In this document: positions 37,993-50,261 of the stretch, piece by piece
How the letters are laid out: the number at the start of each line of letters is the position of its first letter
Position numbering within the stretch: position 1 is the stretch's first letter
DNA from: Gallionella sp.
GTDB lineage: Bacteria > Pseudomonadota > Gammaproteobacteria > Burkholderiales > Gallionellaceae
DNA: 64,000 nt
Direction: 5' to 3'
Assembly: GCA_030682375.1 (NCBI GenBank)
Contig: JAUXOL010000012.1
Span: forward strand, 1 to 64,000
Notes under the pieces: model-generated
What the model was told of the DNA's origin: nothing
The model's input: only the letters and a program-made list of their open reading frames with translations
The model's database searches: none
Made by a program: the position numbers and the translations under genes

Positions 37993-38217
37993 ATGTCCGG
38001 ACTCGTTCTCTACGGCACCACGTACTGCCACCTGTGCGAACAGGCGCAAGCCGTGCTCAACGAGGCAGGCGTGTCCGCGGTTTACATCGATATCGCCGAT
38101 GACAATGGTTTGGTCGAGTGCTACGGCACGCGCATCCCGGTGCTGCGGCGAGTCGATGGTGGTGCGGAACTCGGCTGGCCATTCGATGCAGCGATGGTGA
38201 GGCGATTTCTGGTTTGA
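37993..38217 (+). CDS. Glutaredoxin-like protein (DUF836 type)
   Basis: The 74-residue product is a short thioredoxin-fold protein with the redox pair C12-H-L-C15 near the N-terminus and a cis-proline in TRIPVL (about 49-54). It starts with no gap after the HAD gene, so the two are probably translated together. A disulfide exchange role is likely; the partner is unknown. Confidence 0.82.
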   Translation: MSGLVLYGTTYCHLCEQAQAVLNEAGVSAVYIDIADDNGLVECYGTRIPVLRRVDGGAELGWPFDAAMVRRFLV

Positions 38218-38253
38218 TGACTTGTTCGAGTGTCGATGGTATCTGGGGAATTT

Positions 38254-39720
38254 ATGAAAGCGGTTGATCTTATGTTGATGCGTTTGCTGTTGCCGATTGC
38301 CTCCGTCGTTATCAGTATTGCCGGACTTTCATACGTCGCAGATTTCCATGCATGGTCGGGGCTGGCCGGGGACAAGCTCGCGCCCATGATGCAAGCGATG
38401 GAAGCTGCCGTTTGGCTTGCCGCAGCCTGGTTGTTCAACAGGTTGGTTGTGCTTGTTTTCTGGGAGGGTTTCGTCACTCATGTTCTGGGGCGCGCCCCTC
38501 CCCGGCTCATTATCCAGCTGGGCAGCATCATCGTTTTTTTGCTGGCGGTGTCCGGCATTCTGCGATTCGTCTTCGGGGAGCCCATTACGGCTATTTGGGC
38601 CGCATCCGGCGCGGCCGGCGTCGTTATCGGTTTTGCCCTGCAGCGGCTTATTCTCGACACCTTTTCCGGCTTTGCGATCCATCTGGAGCAGCCGTTCAAA
38701 GTGGGTGACTGGATCAATGTCCATCATGGGACCCCCAAGGGATTTGTCGGGCGGGTGTCGGAAACGAATTGGCGTACGACTCGCCTCTATACGACGGAAA
38801 ACAATGTCGTGATCATTCCCAATAGTCTTCTGACGACTGCGATCGTGACGAACTACTCCATCCCTGAAACCATTGCATCCTTCGATATGGATTTTGTACT
38901 TGATTTCAGTATCTCGACAGATCGGGCCGAGCGCGTTCTCCTTGCGGCGCTGATTTCATCGATCGGGCCGAACGGGCCATTGGCGTCTCCCAAGCCCAAG
39001 GTCAGGGTAAACGGCGTGACGGATAACGGCGTGCAGTATCGCTTGAGTTATCACCTCGATCCGTCGGAGGTCTCTCCCGGAAGGGCTAGAGACACCGTTG
39101 CGAGAGCGGTGTTGAAACATATAGGCCAGGCCGGTCTCTCGCTGTCCTATCCAAGGCGGGATTTGTTTCTTGCGCGCATGCCATGGCGGCACAAGAATTG
39201 GCGTTACCTGAAAGATCAGATCAGGCAATTGGGTTCGATATCGTTGTTTGCCGAATTCGAGGAAGACGACCTGGAGTTCATCGCGAAACACATGTCGGTG
39301 CATGAGATGGAACAGCAGTCGGTCATTGTCAGGCAAGGCGAGGCCGGTGACTCTATGTTTATCCTGGCAGAAGGCTTGCTTGAGGTCTTCATCGAGCAGC
39401 CGGACGGCACGCAGGCCAGGGTGGCCGATTTGCAACCTGGCATGTTCTTCGGCGAGAAGTCGTTGCTTACCGGCCAGTCACGCTCTGCAACAGTGATCTG
39501 CGTAGCCGAATCCATGGTTTGCGAAATCACCAAGAATTGCATCATGACGCTGCTGGAGCGCAAGCCCGAATTGGCCGAGTCCTTGGGACGAGCCGTAGTT
39601 GCGCGGGACATTCAGAATGAGCAGGCGTTGATGTATGCAACCAAGGAGGAGATCGAGGCCAAGGTGGCATCTTCCATTGGCGATGTGGTCGCCAGGATTC
39701 GGCAATTTTTCGGCAGATAG
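38254..39720 (+). CDS. MscS-family channel with C-terminal cyclic nucleotide-binding domain
   Basis: The 488-residue product has several N-terminal membrane helices (about 8-150), an MscS beta-domain (about 155-225; GFVGRVSETNWRTTRLYT, then NNVVIIPNS), the mixed C-terminal fold (about 230-330) and a cNMP-binding domain (about 340-455). The phosphate-binding cassette FGEKSLLTGQSRSAT has the glutamate and arginine needed for cAMP or cGMP. ATG 38254 has a GGGGA ribosome-binding site; GTG 38230 is an alternative. It is a candidate cAMP-gated or cAMP-modulated channel. Confidence 0.9.
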   Translation: MKAVDLMLMRLLLPIASVVISIAGLSYVADFHAWSGLAGDKLAPMMQAMEAAVWLAAAWLFNRLVVLVFWEGFVTHVLGRAPPRLIIQLGSIIVFLLAVSGILRFVFGEPITAIWAASGAAGVVIGFALQRLILDTFSGFAIHLEQPFKVGDWINVHHGTPKGFVGRVSETNWRTTRLYTTENNVVIIPNSLLTTAIVTNYSIPETIASFDMDFVLDFSISTDRAERVLLAALISSIGPNGPLASPKPKVRVNGVTDNGVQYRLSYHLDPSEVSPGRARDTVARAVLKHIGQAGLSLSYPRRDLFLARMPWRHKNWRYLKDQIRQLGSISLFAEFEEDDLEFIAKHMSVHEMEQQSVIVRQGEAGDSMFILAEGLLEVFIEQPDGTQARVADLQPGMFFGEKSLLTGQSRSATVICVAESMVCEITKNCIMTLLERKPELAESLGRAVVARDIQNEQALMYATKEEIEAKVASSIGDVVARIRQFFGR

Positions 39721-39789
39721 CATAAGCCTATGCTGCCCATTGGCCACCCTGTTCCATAAACGATCAGATGTTTATGGATGGATCTCATC

Positions 39790-39816
39790 AAAAGCCGGGA
39801 ATCTTCCCGGCTTTTC
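39790..39816 (+). terminator. Intrinsic terminator after the MscS-cNMP gene
   Basis: AAAAGCCGGG (39790-39799) pairs with CCCGGCTTTT (39806-39815) around an AATCTT loop, about 70 nt after the stop codon. It closes the MscS-like gene and separates it from tamA. Confidence 0.9.
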
Positions 39817-39923
39817 CGATTCGGGCCGGTACGGAGTTTTGCAATCGGCAACCGGCATCGCCCGGTCGTAGCCTGACGCAAATCGCGATGCTGTATCCTT
39901 GGTCTCTCTATCCGTGATTAAAC

Positions 39924-41729
39924 TTGTCGCAGCCCTTCATCATCCGGCCAATCAACGTGTTTAATGTCGATAATCGCTATCGTTTTCTTCTGGTCTGCGG
40001 ACTGGGATTTACACTCGCTTGCGCCACGCCGGGCAGTCGTGCAGCCGAGGTGCGGCAGGTCGGCGCTACCAACACTACTGTCGTCGTGTCTTCTCCGGCC
40101 TCGGTGCGTGAGCTGTTGGCGAACCACTTCGAAGTCCCCGGCATGTTGGCGGACGATACGGCTCGCGCGGCCTTCATGCGCCGTGCACGGCGTGAGATAG
40201 GCGAGTTGCTGGCGACCGAGGGGTATTACTCTCCGACACTGAAGCTGCAACCCGCAGGCCTGGATGGCGTCAGGAAGCTGGAAGTCGAGCCCGGCCCGCG
40301 CACGCTGGTTTCCCGGCTGAACATCGAATTCAAGGGCGATCTCGCCGCCGATGCCGCGCCAGAACGCCGGGCTCGTATCGATAAGGTGCGTGCCGCATGG
40401 TCGTTGGGCATAGGCGATCCGTTCCGCTCCTCCGCATGGGATGAGGCCAAGGCATCGCTGCTTGCCAGTGTGGCGAGCGAAGATTATGCCGCAGCACAAG
40501 TCGTGGCTAGTCAGGCGGAAGTCGATCCGGCAACTGCAACCGCGCAATTGAATGTGGTGATCGACTCCGGCCCGGCCTTCCGTTTCGGCGAGCTGGAAGT
40601 GAGCGGCCTGGATCGCTACGAAAGGGAGTTGTTGCTTCGCCAGATGCCGTTCCAGTCCGGCGCGCCTTATCGCCGTGATCTGCTGCTGAACTTTCAGGCG
40701 CGTTTGCAGAGCATGCCCCAATTCAGTTCGGTGATCGTCGCGATCGAACCCGATATATCCACCCATGCGGCGGTGCCGGTGAAGGTGACGCTGACCGAAG
40801 CGCAAACCCGGCGAGTGGCTATCGGTGTCGGCTTCAGCACCGACAACGGGCCGCGCAGCGAGATCAACTATCTCGATCACGATTTCCTCGATCGCGCCTG
40901 GAGTCTGAATTCCGGACTCAAGCTGGAACAAAACCGCCAGAACTTGTCCGCCGGTATCGACACCTTGCCGGACGATGATGGTTACTTGCTGTCGTGGGGC
41001 GCGGCCACCGAAGCGACCTTGATCGCGGGGCTGAAGACCGAACGTCATAAGCTGAGCGCAACCCGCAGCCGTACGCTGGGACGGATAGAAACACGGCTGG
41101 GCGTTAACTGGCAGCAGGAGAACCGAAGACCCTCTGGCGGCGTTCAGGAAGTCAACCAGGCCTTGGTGCTGGACTGGCAGTGGCATAGGCGCGCGATAGA
41201 CAATCCCCTGTATCCGCGAGACGGCAACGTGACCCAACTCCGCGTCGGCGGGGGCTCGCGGCAATTGCTGTCCGACCATGATTTCTTGCGCAGCTATGCG
41301 CGTCACGAGATATGGTGGCCGGTGGCTGAGCGCGATGTCGTTTCGGTGCGCGGCGAGGTGGGTTACACCCGCGCCTTGTCCCGTCTCGGCATTCCTCAGG
41401 AATATCTGTTCCGCGCCGGCGGTTCGCAATCCGTGCGCGGCTACACCTACCAGAGTCTGGGTGTGATCGAGGGCACGGCGATCGTGGGCGGGCGAGCGCT
41501 GCTCACCGGCAGCGTCGAATACACCCACTGGTTCAGTCAGGACTGGGGCGCGGCGCTGTTCGCCGACACCGGCGGCGTTGCTGACGCGCTGAGCATGGTG
41601 CGCATGGCCAGCGGCTACGGCAGCGGGGTGCGCTGGCGCAGCCCGGTCGGACCGCTGGCGATGGATCTGGCCTGGGGGCAACAAAGCAATGACTTGCAAC
41701 TGCATTTTTCACTGGCCGCGGCGTTCTGA
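39924..41729 (+). CDS. tamA: TamA/BamA-family outer membrane assembly factor
   Basis: TamA is an Omp85-type beta-barrel that works with TamB in outer-membrane biogenesis. The 601-residue product has a signal sequence (FLLVCGLGFTLACATPG, about 21-37), POTRA-type domains (about 45-280) and a C-terminal barrel ending in LQLHFSLAAAF, with the terminal Phe of a beta signal. The start is uncertain: TTG 39924 gives the full frame, GTG 39957 is an alternative, and neither has a clear ribosome-binding site. It is followed 2 nt later by tamB. Confidence 0.88.
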   Translation: MSQPFIIRPINVFNVDNRYRFLLVCGLGFTLACATPGSRAAEVRQVGATNTTVVVSSPASVRELLANHFEVPGMLADDTARAAFMRRARREIGELLATEGYYSPTLKLQPAGLDGVRKLEVEPGPRTLVSRLNIEFKGDLAADAAPERRARIDKVRAAWSLGIGDPFRSSAWDEAKASLLASVASEDYAAAQVVASQAEVDPATATAQLNVVIDSGPAFRFGELEVSGLDRYERELLLRQMPFQSGAPYRRDLLLNFQARLQSMPQFSSVIVAIEPDISTHAAVPVKVTLTEAQTRRVAIGVGFSTDNGPRSEINYLDHDFLDRAWSLNSGLKLEQNRQNLSAGIDTLPDDDGYLLSWGAATEATLIAGLKTERHKLSATRSRTLGRIETRLGVNWQQENRRPSGGVQEVNQALVLDWQWHRRAIDNPLYPRDGNVTQLRVGGGSRQLLSDHDFLRSYARHEIWWPVAERDVVSVRGEVGYTRALSRLGIPQEYLFRAGGSQSVRGYTYQSLGVIEGTAIVGGRALLTGSVEYTHWFSQDWGAALFADTGGVADALSMVRMASGYGSGVRWRSPVGPLAMDLAWGQQSNDLQLHFSLAAAF

Positions 41730-41731
41730 CG

Positions 41732-44700
41732 ATGACAGCCATTCCATCGTATAAAGCCGTCCTGCTGCATCGCGCGAAGCGCTGGTGGTGGCTTGCCGCC
41801 GTCGTCGCGCTATCGGCTATCGGCGGCTGGCTGCTGACCAGCACCTCCGGCCTGCAATGGCTGGCGTCCACGGCGACGCGCTTCAGCGCAGGCGGCGTTT
41901 CATTGACGGGCGTGAGCGGATCGTTGCTAGGCTCCATGGGGGCACAGACACTGATATTGGATAACCGCAGCGACCTGCGCATCACGGCGCACGACGTCAA
42001 GATGGATTGGCGGGCAGTCGCGCTGCTGAGCGGACAAGTGGATATCCAGCTATTGCAGGCACGGGATGTCGAAGTGCTGTCGCTGCCTTCGCCTTATCCT
42101 CAAGACTTGCGCCCGCCGCTGCCTGTGGCTATAGACAAGCTCGACATCGGCGCGCTGCAAGTGATATTCGAAGAAGGCGCTGCCCCCGCTTTTTCCGCCA
42201 GCAACCTATCGGCGAAACTGGAAAGCGACGGCCAGGGCTACCGCTTGGACGACCTGCGTGCGAGCGTCGAATACGGCACGTTGACGGCATCCGGGCGGAT
42301 GGAAGGCAGCCGACCGTTCGCGCTACAGGCACAGGCCGAACTCGCCGGCGTCGCCAACTTTGCCGCAGCCGGAAACCGGGATGCGCATGTCGCGGCCAGC
42401 ATCGGCGGCGATCTGCAAAAGATCGAGATCAGCGCAAAGGGGGATGGTGCTGGGCTTACCGGCAGCGGGGAGGCGCAGCTGACCCCTTATGGCGATTTCC
42501 CGCTCGCCGCGTTGCGCTTGCAAGTGAACGGACTCGATCCGCGCGCCTTCTCGCCGACGGCTCCCAAGGCCAGCCTCACGCTGCATGCCGATTTGCGCGG
42601 CAATGCCGACGGACGGCTTGAAGGCGATGTCAGGGTGAAGAACCTGATCCCCGCGCCGCTGGATCGCGACGGCCTGCCGCTGCTCGACGGACAGGCTCAC
42701 GCAACGCTTTCCGCCGACTTGCTGAGATTCGACAAACTGGCGCTGGCCCTCGCGGGCGGCGCGTCCGTTTCCGGAGATGTCGCGTGGCAACGCACGCAGG
42801 CAAAAGGGGCGGGAGAGCTGGCCATCAGCCGCCTCGATCCGGCTGCGCTGGATACGAGATTGCGCGCAGCCAGACTCAACGGCCGCATGAAACTCGGCGG
42901 GGATAGCCAGGTTCAACGGGGCGAGATCGCGCTCAGCGATGGCAACTTGCAGCTGGATGCGCTGCTGGTCAAATCCGCCGGGATGCTGACGCTGGAGAAA
43001 CTGCGTCTCGCTCGCGGTCGAGCCGCACTTAGCGGACAAGGCGAACTGGCTCTGGACGGACGACGCGCCTACCGTTTCGACGGCCAGCTGCAACGTTTCG
43101 ACCTTGCAGCGTTCCTGAGCGCCCCGCGCACAGACCTCAATGCCAGTCTGGCTTTGGCCGGCGAACTGGAGCCGCAAGTCAGCGGCACGGCGAGCTTCAA
43201 GATGAACGCCAGCCGTTTTGCCGATCAGCCGGTGAGCGGCACCGGTCGGATCGAATTCTCCGGCATGGACAAGGCCGAAGTCGATGCCGAATTCCGCCTG
43301 GGTGACAACCGCCTGACGGCCAAGGGCGGCTTCGGCTCGGCATCGGGACGGTTGCAACTCGATCTCGCCGCGCCCGCACTGGCGCAACTCGGTTCCGGTT
43401 TCGGCGGTGCGCTGAACGCTCAGGCCAGTCTGTCCGGCAGCCTGGCCAAACCGGATGCGAGTTTCACCGCGGAAGGGCGCAAGCTGTCCATGCCGGGCGA
43501 ACACCGTCTGGCTGGTTTTACCGCCAGCATGAAACTGCAGGGAGACGCGCTGATGCTGAACCTTGCTGCCAGTGACTATCGGGCGGGAGCGGACTCATCG
43601 TCCGAGTCTGGGCCAGATCATTCGACGGAGCTCAGGGCAGGCTTCAAGAGTCTGCAACTGGCCGCGAACGGCAGCCGCTCGCGCCACACATTCGATGCCG
43701 ATGCGCTGCTGCATGATGGCAGCAAGCTGACGCTGCGCGCCCATGGCGGCTTGGTCGATAGCGCTCAGGGGCTGGAAGATATGCGATGGCAGGGCGCGCT
43801 GACGGAGTTGTCGGGTACGGGTGCGCTGCCGTTCAAGCTGCTGGCGGATACGCCGCTCATGCTGAGCCGGAACCGCATCGCGCTCGAAGCCGCCGCATTT
43901 TCCGTGACCAACGGCCAGCTGCGCATCGAAAGCCTGGCATGGACGCCGCAGCGCTGGCACAGCCGGGGAAATTTCACCGGTATCGGGCTGCGCGCCGGTG
44001 TCGGCTTCAAGCCCAATTTCCGCGTGCGGGAAGGGCGCGAATTCTTGCGGCTGGGCGGTGCGTGGGACATCGCCTCTGCCGCGCAGCTGGAAGGCACGCT
44101 GCGCGTCGCGCGCGAAAGCGGCGATTGGGTGTTGCCCGGCGATACGCCGCTTCCGCTGGGATTGAAAGTCCTGGAATTCAGCGCGCGTGCGGCCAATGGG
44201 AAAGTCAGCGGAGAACTGACGGCACAGGGAGCGCGTCTGGGCGAATGGCGCGCCGGTATTGCCATGCCGTTGACGCCATCCGGCGCGGGCTGGACGGTGT
44301 CCGACCATGCGCCTCTGGCCGGAAAGATCCACATCGCCGCATCCGACCTGAGCTGGCTGGGGGCCGTCATTAACGACGACCTCAAGACCGCCGGGCGGCT
44401 TGCGCTGGATGCCGATATCGCGGGCACTTATGCGTCGCCGCGTTTGCTCGGACAAGTGCGCGGCGACGATCTCTCGCTGGCGCTGCTGGATCAGGGCGTG
44501 CGGCTGGAGCAGGGCACGCTGGCGGCGCGCTTCGACCAGAAATCGCTGCACATCGACACCCTGGATTTCGTCGCCCCGCATGAGCCGCAACCGCGCGATA
44601 ACCTGCTGGCCGGGATGAATCCGTTGCCCGGACCGGGCAAGCTTAGCGCGTCCGGCGTCATCGATTTGAGCGGCAATAAGGGCGATCTCGAGATCAGCGC

Positions 44701-45631
44701 CACCCGGGTGCCGCTGTCGCAACGCCGCGACCGCTGGATCATCGCCTCCGGCAGCGGCCATATCGGCATCGACAACAATATGCTCTCGCTGGTCGGCAGC
44801 ATCACCGCCGATGCGGGGCTGATCAGTCAGCCCGTCAGTAGTCGCCCGCAGCTGTCGGAAGATATCGTGATCGTAGGGCGCAAGGCGGTCGCATCCAAAG
44901 GGCCGCGCCTGTCCGTCGATGCCACGCTGAATCTGGGAGAGCACTTCTACCTGCGCGCTTCCGGGCTGGAGGCGCGTCTGGCAGGGCAGCTGAGCGTGCG
45001 CGACACGCAAGGCCAGCAGTTGCGCGTCAGCGGCAGCATCACCGCTAGCGATGCCACTTTCGAGGCCTATGGCCAGCGTCTGACGGTGGAGCGGGGCATC
45101 GTCAACTTCCAGGGGCCGCTCTCCGATCCCGGGCTCAACATCCTCGCGTTGCGCAAGGGGCTGAGCGTGGAGGCGGGCGTCGAGGTGACGGGCACCGCGC
45201 TGCACCCGTCCGTGCGGCTGGTGTCCACTCCCGTTGTTCCCGATTTCGAAAAACTCTCATGGATCGTGCTGGGTCGATTACCCACGACAGGCGGCGCCGA
45301 TACCTCGCTGCTGTTCACTGCCGCAGGCAGCATTCTGGGCGGACAATCCGGCGGCATCACCGGACAGTTGAAGCAATCGCTGGGCATAGACGAACTGTCG
45401 CTGCGTCAGGGTGAGAGTGCGCAGGGCGGCTCCGACAATCCGCTGAGCAGCCAGATCGCCACGGTCGGCAAACGCCTCTCGTCACGCGCCTTTCTCAGCT
45501 ACGAACAGGGCGTAACGGCAGTGGCCGGTGTGACCAAGCTCACCTACACCCTGACTCCCAGAGTGAATATCGTCACCCAGGCCGGAGTCGAGAGCGCGAT
45601 CGATGTGTTCTATACCTTCAGTTTCGATTGA
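41732..45631 (+). CDS. tamB: TamB-family translocation and assembly module protein
   Basis: TamB is an AsmA/bridge-like periplasmic protein anchored in the inner membrane that reaches TamA. The 1299-residue product has one N-terminal membrane helix (about 16-34, WWWLAAVVALSAIGGWLL), then long repeated beta-rich segments of the taper type. It ends in the conserved DUF490 domain with TYTLTPRVNIVTQAG and DVFYTFSFD. It starts 2 nt after tamA. Confidence 0.92.
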   Translation: MTAIPSYKAVLLHRAKRWWWLAAVVALSAIGGWLLTSTSGLQWLASTATRFSAGGVSLTGVSGSLLGSMGAQTLILDNRSDLRITAHDVKMDWRAVALLSGQVDIQLLQARDVEVLSLPSPYPQDLRPPLPVAIDKLDIGALQVIFEEGAAPAFSASNLSAKLESDGQGYRLDDLRASVEYGTLTASGRMEGSRPFALQAQAELAGVANFAAAGNRDAHVAASIGGDLQKIEISAKGDGAGLTGSGEAQLTPYGDFPLAALRLQVNGLDPRAFSPTAPKASLTLHADLRGNADGRLEGDVRVKNLIPAPLDRDGLPLLDGQAHATLSADLLRFDKLALALAGGASVSGDVAWQRTQAKGAGELAISRLDPAALDTRLRAARLNGRMKLGGDSQVQRGEIALSDGNLQLDALLVKSAGMLTLEKLRLARGRAALSGQGELALDGRRAYRFDGQLQRFDLAAFLSAPRTDLNASLALAGELEPQVSGTASFKMNASRFADQPVSGTGRIEFSGMDKAEVDAEFRLGDNRLTAKGGFGSASGRLQLDLAAPALAQLGSGFGGALNAQASLSGSLAKPDASFTAEGRKLSMPGEHRLAGFTASMKLQGDALMLNLAASDYRAGADSSSESGPDHSTELRAGFKSLQLAANGSRSRHTFDADALLHDGSKLTLRAHGGLVDSAQGLEDMRWQGALTELSGTGALPFKLLADTPLMLSRNRIALEAAAFSVTNGQLRIESLAWTPQRWHSRGNFTGIGLRAGVGFKPNFRVREGREFLRLGGAWDIASAAQLEGTLRVARESGDWVLPGDTPLPLGLKVLEFSARAANGKVSGELTAQGARLGEWRAGIAMPLTPSGAGWTVSDHAPLAGKIHIAASDLSWLGAVINDDLKTAGRLALDADIAGTYASPRLLGQVRGDDLSLALLDQGVRLEQGTLAARFDQKSLHIDTLDFVAPHEPQPRDNLLAGMNPLPGPGKLSASGVIDLSGNKGDLEISATRVPLSQRRDRWIIASGSGHIGIDNNMLSLVGSITADAGLISQPVSSRPQLSEDIVIVGRKAVASKGPRLSVDATLNLGEHFYLRASGLEARLAGQLSVRDTQGQQLRVSGSITASDATFEAYGQRLTVERGIVNFQGPLSDPGLNILALRKGLSVEAGVEVTGTALHPSVRLVSTPVVPDFEKLSWIVLGRLPTTGGADTSLLFTAAGSILGGQSGGITGQLKQSLGIDELSLRQGESAQGGSDNPLSSQIATVGKRLSSRAFLSYEQGVTAVAGVTKLTYTLTPRVNIVTQAGVESAIDVFYTFSFD

Positions 45632-45671
45632 GCGTCGATGGCCTGATTGATCTTTATCGGTGGTAGTCGCG

Positions 45672-48491
<2,820 letters not shown>

Positions 48492-48582
48492 GCTTGCTCG
48501 GGATTCGGAAAGACGACCGGCCAATATACGCGAATTTCGACGCTTTCCCAAACGGCTGGGTCGTGCCGGTTGCAGCCCCGGA

Positions 48583-49176
48583 TCAGCTGCCGCTGACGCG
48601 AAACCAGCCGGCGATGCTGCGTCGGGTGGCGTGGGAGATCAGGACTTCGTGCGGGAAGGACTCGCTCAGGAAAATGATCATCGTGCCGAACGTCGGGTTG
48701 ACCGTCGCGACGACCGATTCGCCCGTGGGTTCGAAGACCACCAGCTCGCCGCCGTCGCCGGTATGCCAGTCTTCGTTCAGGTACAGCACCGTGGTCAGTA
48801 CCCGGTTCTTCTTGCCCTGCAGAACATCGGAATGTTTCGCATAACCGTCGCCCTTGCCATAGATGGCGTAGTGGGATTCGTAATCGAACAAGCCCAGATA
48901 AAGCGAGGCATTCAGTCCCAGGCGCAGCTCTTCCATGCAGGCCAGATAAGCCCGGTCGGTGTCGTTGCTTGCATCCAGCCAGTCGATGACATCGCTGCGT
49001 ATCGCCCCGATCTGCCGCTTTGCAGTGCCTCTGCCTATCTGGGCGGCATGGAATCTCTCGGGGTCTTCGTCGTGGCAGCGCGTGAACAGGCCTGCCAATA
49101 GCTCGTTCACCAGCGGTTTTGCCAGAACGATGTAGCCGGTATGCTCAAGCTGATAGGAAATCTCGGCGATGTCCAT
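48583..49176 (-). CDS. 2OG-Fe(II) oxygenase superfamily protein
   Basis: These enzymes couple 2-oxoglutarate to oxidation at a non-heme iron. The 197-residue product has the facial triad H115-x-D117 (KHSDVL) and H176 (FPHEVL), with R186 ten residues later for the oxoglutarate carboxylate. Cores of this kind occur in prolyl-hydroxylase-like proteins; the substrate is unknown. It lies 91 nt upstream of the uvrA start on the same strand and may share its transcript. Confidence 0.85.
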   Translation of the reverse strand: MDIAEISYQLEHTGYIVLAKPLVNELLAGLFTRCHDEDPERFHAAQIGRGTAKRQIGAIRSDVIDWLDASNDTDRAYLACMEELRLGLNASLYLGLFDYESHYAIYGKGDGYAKHSDVLQGKKNRVLTTVLYLNEDWHTGDGGELVVFEPTGESVVATVNPTFGTMIIFLSESFPHEVLISHATRRSIAGWFRVSGS

Positions 49177-49302
49177 ATGTGGGCCGAGTCTAGCACCTAT
49201 GGTCGGATGCGACGGCTCGATCTCGAACGCGCTCGGGGAGAGGTTCGAGCCGTCACCGTTTTGGCGCTATCATGCCGCCAGGTTCAAACAGGAGCACCCC
49301 TT

Positions 49303-49401
49303 ATGCCAACGTGCAGGCAGATCGATATTCCCGTAGCTTTCCGTCCTGCTTGGGATGATGCCTCGAGCGGCTCGCGCAAATTCCACGTACTGCAGCATTG
49401 A
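49303..49401 (+). CDS. Possible small ORF upstream of a cysteine-rich protein
   Basis: ATG 49303 to TGA 49401 would encode 32 residues starting MPTCRQIDIPVAFRPAW. AGGAGC (49290-49295) lies at a normal distance (7-8 nt). The following gene starts 5 nt after its stop and has no strong ribosome-binding site of its own, so translation may be coupled. A weak TATCAT (49268-49273) could be the -10 box. Not recognised and low confidence. Confidence 0.35.
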   Translation: MPTCRQIDIPVAFRPAWDDASSGSRKFHVLQH

Positions 49402-49406
49402 CGCCG

Positions 49407-49841
49407 ATGGACGAGGACGCTTACAGAGTCGCGCGCGACAGCATCAACCCCATGCCCTGCGCGTTCGAAAAGGCGCTGCTGGCAGGTTGCGCCGCATGCG
49501 GCCAGGCAGAGCGCCACCTGCTGGCCGAGCGCGAAACGGTCAACTGTCTGGATTCCCTTGCGCAACATGATTGCAGCGAATTGCGATTGGCCTTGCGCGA
49601 ACATTTCGCTTTCGTGCTCAAGTTAGTGCATCCCGATCAGCCCGCGCCGCATGGCAAGGAACTGAAGGCGCAATGCGGCGGATTGCTCGGACTGGCTTAT
49701 GCTCTCGACGGCAGCGACACAGTGGTTGACGTGCAGGCTCTGGTGTCTGCCGCGCTACAGCAAGCGGGCAGTCTGGACGAACTGCCTTACGCGCGGATCG
49801 CGCGGTTCGTCGCGGAGTTCAATATACGGAAGCGGGATTGA
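49407..49841 (+). CDS. Conserved hypothetical protein with clustered cysteines
   Basis: The 144-residue soluble product begins MDEDAYRVARDSIN when read from a start near MDEDA (ATG 49407). C18, C28, C31, C47 and C56 cluster in the first 60 residues (C-x9-C-x2-C spacing at the start), which could bind a metal or an Fe-S cluster; the rest is helical. No known family was recognised. It may be translationally coupled to the small ORF before it. Confidence 0.65.
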   Translation: MDEDAYRVARDSINPMPCAFEKALLAGCAACGQAERHLLAERETVNCLDSLAQHDCSELRLALREHFAFVLKLVHPDQPAPHGKELKAQCGGLLGLAYALDGSDTVVDVQALVSAALQQAGSLDELPYARIARFVAEFNIRKRD

Positions 49842-49953
49842 ATCGCCGGGCGGCGCGGTTGTGCCGGATCGTTATGCAAATGCGAATCCGGCCCCAATAG
49901 TTTCGCACGAGAAGATACTGGTGCTGCGTGAGGGGAGCGTCGATAGCAGGTGC

Positions 49954-49972
49954 AACCCCATCGGGTTATACT
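49954..49972 (+). promoter_or_regulatory. Palindrome and -10 box before the TumE-like pair
   Basis: AACCC (49954-49958) and GGGTT (49963-49967) form a small palindrome that overlaps a TATACT -10 box (49967-49972), about 60 nt before the small gene at 50031. A good -35 box was not found. The overlap would suit autorepression by a toxin-antitoxin complex. Pattern evidence only. Confidence 0.3.
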
Positions 49973-50030
49973 TCGCGCAACGTTCAACTCAAGCCGTAGG
50001 CGGCGGTGAGCAGATGGCAGGAGGATACAC

Positions 50031-50261
50031 ATGAAAAAACAGCGCGAAACTTACACCTCTCCGCTCGATGCCCTGGTGGCAGTGAGCAAGCAGCTCAGCC
50101 TGTTCGAAAGCCGCCGCGGCATGGATTCGGAAACGTTCTTCGACCACTACCGGAAAGGATCGATCGGCGACGACGCCGAATCGGTGGAGTGGGCAAACGC
50201 CTACCAGCATTACGTCGCATTGCATCAACAACTGGAGAACCAGTTGCGTGTCGCCGCATGA
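50031..50261 (+). CDS. Small protein upstream of TumE-like toxin, candidate antitoxin
   Basis: The 76-residue product starts MKKQRETYTSPLDALVAVSK, is helical and acidic in its C-terminal half (GDDAESVEWANAYQHYVALH), with no recognised DNA-binding motif. It has AGGAG shortly before the ATG (about 50021) and overlaps the next gene by 14 nt. Position and size suggest the antitoxin of the TumE-like toxin that follows; this is inference from the gene pair. Confidence 0.65.
   Translation: MKKQRETYTSPLDALVAVSKQLSLFESRRGMDSETFFDHYRKGSIGDDAESVEWANAYQHYVALHQQLENQLRVAA

Noticed and set aside
39918-41705. 595-residue open frame on the minus strand
   Set aside because: Antisense to tamA; composition is that of a shadow frame in GC-rich coding DNA.
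43590-43640. Possible fragment of the GTTCGTG-type repeat inside tamB
   Set aside because: CATTCGACGGAGCTCAGGGC resembles the repeat end, but no second end or hairpin is present and TamB reads through normally.
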